This document shows positions 16,496 to 22,668 of a stretch of DNA of 38,902 nucleotides, piece after piece. This stretch comes from Crickella sp963642455 (lineage in GTDB: Bacteria > Bacillota > Clostridia > Peptostreptococcales > Anaerovoracaceae). The DNA lies in assembly GCA_963642455.1 (NCBI GenBank), contig CAVIGM010000007.1, positions 1-38,902 on the forward strand, read 5' to 3'. Under the pieces are notes generated by a model that saw nothing but the letters and a program-made list of their open reading frames with translations, did no database searches and was not told the DNA's origin. The position numbers were made by a program, and so were the translations under genes. Position 1 is the stretch's first letter. Each line of letters starts with the position of its first letter.

Positions 16496-17923
16496 CTATT
16501 CCCTGCCGTTCCAGCAGTATGTGCATAGCTCACACTCATCAAGCCCTATTGCCTCAATTACGCCCTCTAAGGTCTGAAATTCCAAGGAATCGAAGTGCAT
16601 CTTGTCGCTTATTGCCTTTCTGAGCTTCTGCCCTCTTTCTGTATTTGAATCAGCATATTCATCAAGATATTCAAGGCCCTTCTCGCCCTCAAGTTCGATA
16701 ATTGTTTTTCTTGAGATAAGTTCGAGGTCGGATACGGATCTTGAGAAATTAAGATATTTGCATCCGTAAAGAATTGGCGGACAAGCAGATCTAATATGTA
16801 CCTCCTTCGCTCCGTTCTCGTAAAGGAATTCAACGGTCTCTCTAAGCTGTGTTCCTCTAACAATCGAATCGTCCACGAAGAGGAGCTTCTTGTCCTTGAT
16901 TAAATCCATTACTGGAATTTGCTTCATCTTAGCGACCTTATTTCTTTCCTGCTGGTTGGCTGGCATGAAGCTTCTTGACCATGTTGGTGTGTATTTAATA
17001 AAGGCTCTTGCAAAAGGCTTGTGGCTGCTGTTGGAATATCCGATTGCATGAGGCGTGCCGGAATCCGGAACTCCACCTACATAATCGATGTCCTTGCAAA
17101 GCCCCTTTGCCTCGTCGTTCTCAGCAAGTATCTGGCCGTTTTTGTAACGCATCACCTCTACATTTACGCCCTCATATGTTGAAGTTGGATATCCGAAATA
17201 ACTCCAAAGGAAAGAACAGATTCTTTTCTTTGTGCCAGGCTCCGCAAGCTGAACTAAGGAATCGCTTGTAATTTCTACGATTTCTCCTGGGCCAAGCTCC
17301 TTCTCATCCTCATATCCAAGCTTCTGATATGCAAAGGATTCGAAGGTTACAGCATAGCCGTCTTCATTTCGTCCGACAAGCAGAGGAATTCTTCCGTATT
17401 TGTCCCTTGCGCAGATGAGCTTGCCGCCCTCTTGCAGAATTATAATCGAAGCGGTTCCGTCTATCTTATCCTGAACGAATTTGATGCCATCAACGAAGCT
17501 ATTGCTATGGCTTATCAAGGCCGCAATAAGCTCCGTGCCGTTAACCTCTCCTCCTGTCATAGCATCAAAATGAGCCCCGTCACAATCGGACAGGTACTCA
17601 TTTATCAGCTCCTCCATATTATTTATTACGCCAATGGCAAGTATTGCGAATTTACCAAGATGTGATCTCACAAGCAGCGGCTGAGGATCCCTGTCACTGA
17701 TGCAGCCTATAGCGGCACAGCCTTCCATGTCCATAAGCACATGCTCGAATTTGGTTCTAAATGGAGCATTTTCTATCTTGTGGATTTCCCTTTGTAAACC
17801 ACGTTCCTCGGACCAAGCGGCCATTCCCGCTCTTTTGGTACCGAGATGTGAATGGTAGTCGACTCCAAAGAAAACATCTGCTACGCATTCTTTCTTCGAA
17901 GTAATACCGAAATAACCACCCAT
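16496..17923 (-). CDS. purF: amidophosphoribosyltransferase-like protein with a degenerate glutaminase domain
   Basis: Homologue of PurF, which makes phosphoribosylamine from PRPP and glutamine. The phosphoribosyltransferase half looks intact: the PRPP loop LLFVDDSIVRGTQL is at 347-360, preceded by GVPDSGTPHAIGYS. Cysteines at about 236 (ICSFLW), in ACPPILYGC and in the C-terminal CELCTYC fit the Fe-S ligands of Bacillus-type PurF. The N-terminal Ntn-hydrolase half is degenerate. Canonical MCGIVGI is here MGGYFGI, so the nucleophilic Cys is Gly. The GHVRY Arg position reads IGCIS, HNGNLxN reads AIGVINN, and the SDxEV Asp position reads GGEV. The start is the second of two ATGs: GGAGG is five bases from it but only two from the first. 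Ammonia-dependent action or a partner glutaminase is possible. The domain assignment is firm; the loss of glutaminase activity is an inference. Confidence 0.88.
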   Translation of the reverse strand: MGGYFGITSKKECVADVFFGVDYHSHLGTKRAGMAAWSEERGLQREIHKIENAPFRTKFEHVLMDMEGCAAIGCISDRDPQPLLVRSHLGKFAILAIGVINNMEELINEYLSDCDGAHFDAMTGGEVNGTELIAALISHSNSFVDGIKFVQDKIDGTASIIILQEGGKLICARDKYGRIPLLVGRNEDGYAVTFESFAYQKLGYEDEKELGPGEIVEITSDSLVQLAEPGTKKRICSFLWSYFGYPTSTYEGVNVEVMRYKNGQILAENDEAKGLCKDIDYVGGVPDSGTPHAIGYSNSSHKPFARAFIKYTPTWSRSFMPANQQERNKVAKMKQIPVMDLIKDKKLLFVDDSIVRGTQLRETVEFLYENGAKEVHIRSACPPILYGCKYLNFSRSVSDLELISRKTIIELEGEKGLEYLDEYADSNTERGQKLRKAISDKMHFDSLEFQTLEGVIEAIGLDECELCTYCWNGRE

Positions 17924-17981
17924 CATTGCCTCCTTTTATATGATTAATGATTTATATAATAAATCCTGCGATACTATGATA

Positions 17982-18662
17982 TTATGCAAAGAATAATTCG
18001 GAAAGTGTCATAGGATCAATGTACTTACCGTCCTTATATACTCTCATATTTCCAGAAGCAATTTCGTCTATAAGCATTACACTTCCGTCTGCTGCATATC
18101 CGAATTCGAACTTGATGTCATAGAGAACCATTCCTCTTGCCATCATCTCGTCTGCAACAATCTGTGTAATCTTCTGTGTCATTTCCTTAATAGCATCATA
18201 CTGCTCAGATGACATAACGCCAAGGTCGATAAGTCCGTCCTTTGTTACAAGTGGATCGCCTTTTGCATCATCCTTGAAGGTCATCTCAACATAAGCTGGA
18301 AGATCCTGTCCCTCTTCGCAATAATCGCAATATCTTCTGTAGAAGCTTCCTACAGCCTTGTGTCTGCAAATAACCTCAAGTCCCTTGCCGAATACCTTAG
18401 CAGGAAGAACCTCCATAGTTGTGTCGTCGAGATTAGCGCTTACAAAGTGTGTCTTAATTCCTGCAGCATTGAGCTTCTCGAAGAAATAAATTGACATTCT
18501 GAGGTTAACATCGCCTACTCCTTCAATAGTGAGTCCAACAGAGTTCTCGCCTGGATCGAAGACACCATCTTTGCCAGTGCAATCGTCCTTAAATTTGAGC
18601 AGGTAGTTGCCATTCTCAAGTTCAAATACGTTCTTAGTCTTTCCTGTGTAAATAAGCTTCAT
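17982..18662 (-). CDS. purC: SAICAR synthetase
   Basis: Joins aspartate to CAIR with ATP, giving SAICAR. The chain begins MKLIYTGKTKNVFELENG, with the nucleotide-binding Lys-rich turn. It continues with the family block VICRHKAVGSFYRRY, the segment YVEMTFKDDAKGDPLV, and the C-terminal VLYDIKFEFGY and LIDEIASGNMRVY. The frame is open 62 codons further upstream into purE, but that stretch has no purC similarity, and AAAGGA lies just before the ATG at 18662. The 226 residues are on the short side of normal. The sequence is divergent from Bacillus PurC but all catalytic blocks are present. Confidence 0.94.
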   Translation of the reverse strand: MKLIYTGKTKNVFELENGNYLLKFKDDCTGKDGVFDPGENSVGLTIEGVGDVNLRMSIYFFEKLNAAGIKTHFVSANLDDTTMEVLPAKVFGKGLEVICRHKAVGSFYRRYCDYCEEGQDLPAYVEMTFKDDAKGDPLVTKDGLIDLGVMSSEQYDAIKEMTQKITQIVADEMMARGMVLYDIKFEFGYAADGSVMLIDEIASGNMRVYKDGKYIDPMTLSELFFA

Positions 18663-18705
18663 TTCTTTCTTTCCTTTCTGTCTTATAAAACTCACTTTAG
18701 ATATA

Positions 18706-19194
18706 TTAAATACGGGACATGATATCCTTGTCCTTAGCAATAACGGCTGCTGCGTCAGCTTCTCTCTTCTTGGCAAGCTTAGATGCAATTTCTTCATCTG
18801 AAGTTGCGAGAATTTGCGCAGCAAGTAGCGCAGCATTTGCGCCTGCATTTATACCAACTGTTGCAACAGGAATACCCGGTGGCATCTGTACTGTTGAAAG
18901 CAGAGCATCCATTCCATCAAGATGAGATGATGAGCATGGGATTCCTATAACAGGCAATGTGGTATTCGCTGCAATCGCACCTGCAAGATGTGCGGCCATT
19001 CCAGCTGCGGCAATGATTACTCCAATGCCATTATCTCTTGCGCCAAGTGCGAAATCGCGTGCTTCGAGAGGCGTTCTATGTGCTGAATACACATGAACCT
19101 CGAACGGAATTTCAAGCTTCTTGAGCAAATCCGTAGCCTTTACAATAACAGGCAAATCGCTGTCACTTCCCATTACAATTCCGACTTTCTTCAT
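18706..19194 (-). CDS. purE: N5-carboxyaminoimidazole ribonucleotide mutase
   Basis: First gene of the purine operon. It begins MKKVGIVMGSDSDLPVI and has the family's SAHRTPLEA loop with the catalytic His, AAAGMAAHLAGAIAANTTLPVIG, and the block QMPPGIPVATVGIN. It has 162 residues. The class I (mutase) or class II (direct carboxylase) form cannot be decided with certainty. No purK is in the window, so the carboxylation partner must be elsewhere or is not needed. GGAGG lies about 11-12 bases before the ATG, which is long but the best site available. Expression is expected to depend on the ZTP riboswitch immediately upstream. Confidence 0.96.
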   Translation of the reverse strand: MKKVGIVMGSDSDLPVIVKATDLLKKLEIPFEVHVYSAHRTPLEARDFALGARDNGIGVIIAAAGMAAHLAGAIAANTTLPVIGIPCSSSHLDGMDALLSTVQMPPGIPVATVGINAGANAALLAAQILATSDEEIASKLAKKREADAAAVIAKDKDIMSRI

Positions 19195-19222
19195 TTGTTA
19201 CTTAGACCTCCTTTAATTCCTC

Positions 19223-19269
19223 AAAAAAAAGCATAAGGGCACACTTAGACTGATATCTCAAGTGTGCCC
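19223..19269 (-). terminator. riboswitch-controlled terminator before purE
   Basis: On the minus strand GGGCACACTT (19269-19260) pairs perfectly with AAGTGTGCCC (19246-19237) around a 13-base loop. Six bases later comes a run of eight T (19230-19223). The 5' arm shares its GGGC with the conserved CTGGGC of the aptamer, so folding of the aptamer and of the terminator exclude each other. This is the standard ON-switch arrangement. Confidence 0.88.
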
Positions 19270-19338
19270 AGACGGTCGGCATAAATACTTGTTCCTTGTT
19301 CCTCTGTGGTGCTCCACGTGATTCCGTCAGTCGCAAAG
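19266..19338 (-). promoter_or_regulatory. ZTP riboswitch (pfl motif) aptamer
   Basis: The purE leader carries the ZMP/ZTP aptamer. In order on the minus strand are GCGACTGACGG, a GTGG-AGCA-CCAC hairpin, AGAGGAAC, a variable linker, and GCCGACCGTCTGGGCA. The usual sequence is GACTGGCG with GCCGACCGCCTGGGC. Here GACGG (19275-19271 partner at 19328-19324) replaces the usual GGCGG/CCGCC pair by a matched change on both sides, which supports a real helix. ZMP/ZTP builds up when 10-formyl-THF is short; binding should prevent the overlapping terminator and switch the operon on. Confidence 0.92.
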
Positions 19339-19362
19339 AACATTTATAATTTTTACTGCTTT

Positions 19363-19371
19363 AGTATAGCA
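19363..19371 (-). promoter_or_regulatory. extended -10 promoter of the purine operon
   Basis: TGCTATACT (19371-19363, minus strand) is an extended -10 element. No good -35 hexamer is found 17 bases upstream. A start near 19356 would give a leader of about 160 bases that contains the whole riboswitch. Confidence 0.6.
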
Positions 19372-19437
19372 TACTTTTGCCAGAAATTATTATGAAGAAA
19401 TAGAAAAATTTTGTATTTATTTGCATTTCCCTATTTG

Positions 19438-19481
19438 TCGATATTTATCGATATTTCTCGAAAATTGTCGATAAATATTTG
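19438..19481. promoter_or_regulatory. candidate ArgR operator array
   Basis: Three 14-bp elements have the 5-4-5 layout of ARG boxes: TCGATATTTATCGA (19438-19451, perfect arms), TCGATATTTCTCGA (19448-19461) and TCGATAAATATTTG (19468-19481). They are spaced 10 and 20 bases apart, so on one face of the helix. They lie between the divergent purE and argR promoters, just upstream of argR. Autoregulation by ArgR is inferred from position and geometry; the arm sequence differs from the E. coli TGAAT arm. Confidence 0.45.
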
Positions 19482-19501
19482 CAGCCCTACAGCTATTGCT
19501 A

Positions 19502-19510
19502 TGTTATACT
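19502..19510 (+). promoter_or_regulatory. extended -10 promoter of argR-recN
   Basis: TGTTATACT precedes argR by 25 bases, with no convincing -35. A start near 19517 would give a leader of about 20 bases carrying GGAGG (19525-19529), six bases before the ATG. Confidence 0.55.
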
Positions 19511-19535
19511 TAAGCTAATTATACGGAGGTATACA

Positions 19536-19997
19536 ATGCGTTATTCAAGACAAAACAAAATACTCGAGCTTATCTCTAAGAACGAGATTGAGAATCAAGA
19601 CCAACTTCTCAAGATGCTTATTGATTCGGGATATTCTGCAACCCAAGCAACCATTTCGAGGGACATTAAGGAACTTCAGATTACCAAGGTTCTTGCCAAG
19701 AGTGGGAAATATAAATATGCACCATCAAGCAATGCAGACCGCCCTATTTCCGACAGATTCATTAAGATTTTCAGAGAGACAACTGTTTCGTATACGGCTG
19801 CTCAGAATCTGATTGTCGTTAAGACCTTGTCCGGTTGTGGCAATGCAGCAGCTGAGGGTATTGACTGCCTTGGAATTCCACATCTTGTCGGTACTATAAG
19901 TGGGGACAACACCATACTTCTTGTCGTAGATAATGAGGTGAATGTCCCAGAGATTATTTCGATTTTCGACGGTATGATGAGTTACAGGAATGATTAA
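19536..19997 (+). CDS. argR: arginine repressor ArgR
   Basis: Hexameric arginine-sensing regulator of arginine synthesis and breakdown. From MRYSRQNKILELISKNEI the N-terminal winged helix is clear, with the recognition segment SGYSATQATISRDIKELQ. The C-terminal arginine-binding and trimerisation domain has NLIVVKTLSGCGNAAAEGID and GTISGDNTILLVV. The length is 153 residues. The frame is open to 19479, but GGAGG six bases before 19536 and the conserved N-terminus fix the start. The stop overlaps the recN start by eight bases; argR-recN is a common pair in Firmicutes. Confidence 0.95.
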   Translation: MRYSRQNKILELISKNEIENQDQLLKMLIDSGYSATQATISRDIKELQITKVLAKSGKYKYAPSSNADRPISDRFIKIFRETTVSYTAAQNLIVVKTLSGCGNAAAEGIDCLGIPHLVGTISGDNTILLVVDNEVNVPEIISIFDGMMSYRND

Positions 19998-21612
19998 TCG
20001 AGTAATAATAGACAATTTTGCAACAATTGAACATATAAGCTTCGATCTCGGCGAAGGCTTCAATGTGATTACGGGTGAAACAGGCGCCGGCAAGTCGGTT
20101 CTTGTATCTGCAATCAGCATTGCGCTTGGAGGCAGAGCCGATATTTCTATGATAAGAACTGGCTCTGATAAGGCTCTTATACAAATTGTCGGCGAAAGAG
20201 ACGGCGAGGATGTAATTATTTCAAGAGAGCTACTCTCGTCTGGCAAGAGCATGTCTAAGCTAAATGGCGAGATGATTACGCTTGCCAAGCTCAAGGAATT
20301 CTGCGCTGATTGGGTGGATATCCATGGTCAATATGACAACCAGCAAATTCTTAATCCCGACAATCATATATTGATTACTGATAGATTCAGACAAGATGCG
20401 ATTGGAGGAGAGCTCGCTCTTCTTAAGGACAAATACGATGCTTATAGAAAGGCAAAGACAGCCTATGATGAGCTTCTAAGGACGGAGCAGCAGGCCAAGC
20501 AGCAGAAGGATTTCTATCAATTTGAGTTCAATTATATTAACTCGCTTAATCTCATGCCTAACGAGGATGAGGAGCTATCCGAGCGTTTTCTTATAATGAG
20601 AAATAGCGAGAAGATTTATTCTGCGGTATCACAGGCAAGAGCCTGCCTGCATGAAGAGGATAATTCAATTCTTGCAAGGCTTAACCAGATTACAAATGAG
20701 CTTAACAGTGTCTCGAATTACAGCGACGCTATAACAATCTTAAGCTCGCAGGTTCAGGATGTATATTATCAGCTTGAGGATATTTCAGACAAGCTAAGGG
20801 ATATTTCCTCTTCCCTTTCATTTGATGAAGAGGATTTGGATAGAGTATCCCAAAGACTTAGCACAATCGAGGATGCTAAGCGCAAATATCATAAGGAGCT
20901 CAGCGAAATCATAGATTATATGAACGAGCTTGATGAGAAGCTTAATCTTATTTCCAACTTCGATTATGAGAAGGATAAGTTAAGCAAAGAACTTGCTGCT
21001 AAATATGCAGAGCTTGAAGAACAGGCCGAGCTTGTATCTAAGATTAGACATGAGACAGCTGGCATACTTGAACAGGCAATTATCAAGGAACTTAAGGACC
21101 TTGAATTTGCTAATTCGGACTTTCGGATAGACATTCAAAGGCTTGATGAGATTGGGCCTCTTGGCTATGACAGGCTTGAATTTCTCATCTCGACTAATCC
21201 GGGAGAGCCTTTGATGCCTATGGCAAGAATTGCATCAGGTGGAGAAATTTCAAGAATTATGCTCGCATTCAAGCATATCATCGGAGACTTCGACCAGGTC
21301 GAGACCATGATTTTCGACGAAATTGATACGGGAATCAGCGGCAGAACTGCGCTTGTTGTCGGAAATAAGATGAACGAAATTGCATCGCACCATCAGCTTA
21401 TTTGCATTACGCATCTTCCACAGATTGCGGCTTACGGAGATGATAATTATCTTATCAGCAAGACGGTCGAGAACAATCAATCGCATACAGTCATCAAACA
21501 TCTTGATTCCGAGGCTAAGACTATAATGATAGCTACCCTATTTAGCGGAAACAGCTCGGATAATTCTATCCAAGCTGCACGTGAATTGATTGAAGCTGTT
21601 AAGCGAAGTTAG
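19990..21612 (+). CDS. recN: DNA repair protein RecN
   Basis: SMC-like ATPase that acts at double-strand breaks. The head halves are split by a coiled coil: Walker A GETGAGKS at 29-36 and DIHGQYDNQQIL at about 110 on the N-terminal side. Then comes a long Glu/Lys/Leu-rich coiled coil (about 150-350), the ABC signature RIASGGEISRIMLAFK, and Walker B METMIFDEIDTGISG with a following D-loop. The 540 residues are close to the usual 550-560. The ATG lies within the end of argR, so translation is coupled. Its 3' end is 11 bases from the convergent holA. Confidence 0.96.
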   Translation: MINRVIIDNFATIEHISFDLGEGFNVITGETGAGKSVLVSAISIALGGRADISMIRTGSDKALIQIVGERDGEDVIISRELLSSGKSMSKLNGEMITLAKLKEFCADWVDIHGQYDNQQILNPDNHILITDRFRQDAIGGELALLKDKYDAYRKAKTAYDELLRTEQQAKQQKDFYQFEFNYINSLNLMPNEDEELSERFLIMRNSEKIYSAVSQARACLHEEDNSILARLNQITNELNSVSNYSDAITILSSQVQDVYYQLEDISDKLRDISSSLSFDEEDLDRVSQRLSTIEDAKRKYHKELSEIIDYMNELDEKLNLISNFDYEKDKLSKELAAKYAELEEQAELVSKIRHETAGILEQAIIKELKDLEFANSDFRIDIQRLDEIGPLGYDRLEFLISTNPGEPLMPMARIASGGEISRIMLAFKHIIGDFDQVETMIFDEIDTGISGRTALVVGNKMNEIASHHQLICITHLPQIAAYGDDNYLISKTVENNQSHTVIKHLDSEAKTIMIATLFSGNSSDNSIQAARELIEAVKRS

Positions 21613-21623
21613 GCTTCTCAGTC

Positions 21624-22664
21624 TTAGACAGTAGCAACGAATAATTCAAAGGCGGTCGTGACATTCATAAGGCCGCTTTTAATTTGCTTATCAATATTAT
21701 ATAGCTCAATCAGAAGCTTCTTTAATCTCTCAGGTCTGAATCCCTTTGCTGCGAAATACGCCTTCTTGAATCTGAACTCATTAACTCCAGTTGCCTTAGC
21801 CATTTGGTTCATTGACATTCCGGCTTTATCAAGCTCGATGGCATCATACATTATCTCAAATTGCTTAACAAGAAGTCCGACTACCTTGAAAATCTCGTCT
21901 TCCCCTTCCATCGCAATATTGGCAGCAAGAGTCATGGCCTTATTCTTATTTCCGGACATCATTGCATCAACAAGATTAAATACGAATTTGTCGTCCTCTC
22001 CAATCATGAGAGCGTCGATAACGTCAATCGTAATTTGATGATTCACACAGGCATTATTTATCCTTTGAAGATCGGCGAGAATATTATTTAGGTAATATTC
22101 TCCATTTTTGTTGAAATATCCGCTCAGGTCAATCAGGTATTCCATTTCCCTATTGCCTATCATATTCCCTGCTTCATGAACTCTCTTGCTGATAAAGACC
22201 TTTAGTTCCGACTTCTCAAGCCTTTTGAACTCGTACGAGTAGCAAGCCTTAGCCAATTTTTTTCCATAAGAATTAAGGTTGGCGGAATGATTGTGGCTAA
22301 GCTCGAAAATTATAATCGAAGAATCGTTGTAATTCTTGTCGGTGCGCGACTTCTCCGCAAATTCAAGAAGCTCGTCGCTTCCTGCCATTTCATTCTTGTG
22401 ATATAAAGGCAGATAGTCTCTGACCACAATTACCCTAAGTGGCGAAAACATCGAATAGGCTCTTGCGGCTTGCAAAATCTCATAGGCTGTGCATACCGCT
22501 CCGTCAAGCTGCACCAAATCAAGCTTCTTTGATTCCTCATCCAAATTCTTATCGATGATCAAATCGGCAGCCCATTTGATAAGATAGTCCTCTTCTCCGT
22601 AGAGCAGAACCACATTGCCTATCATATTATTCTTATAATCATTATGAAAATCTTTGTATGCCAT
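21624..22664 (-). CDS. holA: DNA polymerase III subunit delta
   Basis: Clamp-loader subunit that opens the sliding clamp. The sequence begins MAYKDFHNDYKNNMIGNVVLLYGEEDYLIKWA. The LLYGEEDYL motif and the later pattern of FELSHN, ADLQRINNAC, FNLVDAMMSGNKNKAM and VGLLVKQFEIM are typical HolA domains I-III; the protein lacks a P-loop, as expected for delta. A TTG eight codons upstream (22688) has only a distant SD. The ATG at 22664 sits four bases after the comEC stop, consistent with coupling. The comEC-holA order is common in Firmicutes. It has 346 residues. Confidence 0.92.
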   Translation of the reverse strand: MAYKDFHNDYKNNMIGNVVLLYGEEDYLIKWAADLIIDKNLDEESKKLDLVQLDGAVCTAYEILQAARAYSMFSPLRVIVVRDYLPLYHKNEMAGSDELLEFAEKSRTDKNYNDSSIIIFELSHNHSANLNSYGKKLAKACYSYEFKRLEKSELKVFISKRVHEAGNMIGNREMEYLIDLSGYFNKNGEYYLNNILADLQRINNACVNHQITIDVIDALMIGEDDKFVFNLVDAMMSGNKNKAMTLAANIAMEGEDEIFKVVGLLVKQFEIMYDAIELDKAGMSMNQMAKATGVNEFRFKKAYFAAKGFRPERLKKLLIELYNIDKQIKSGLMNVTTAFELFVATV

Positions 22665-22668
22665 ATTG

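Noticed and set aside
16464..16526. Upstream start of purM overlapping purF
   Set aside because: The SD and the conserved N-terminus fit the ATG at 16463.
18663..18848. 62-codon N-terminal extension of purC
   Set aside because: It runs into purE in another frame, lacks purC similarity, and AAAGGA marks the start at 18662.
19479..19535. Longer N-terminus for ArgR
   Set aside because: It would begin upstream of the extended -10 element and lacks an SD; GGAGG at 19525-19529 selects 19536.
21613..21623. Shared terminator between recN and holA
   Set aside because: Only a weak short stem without a T-run is visible; I do not support a terminator here.
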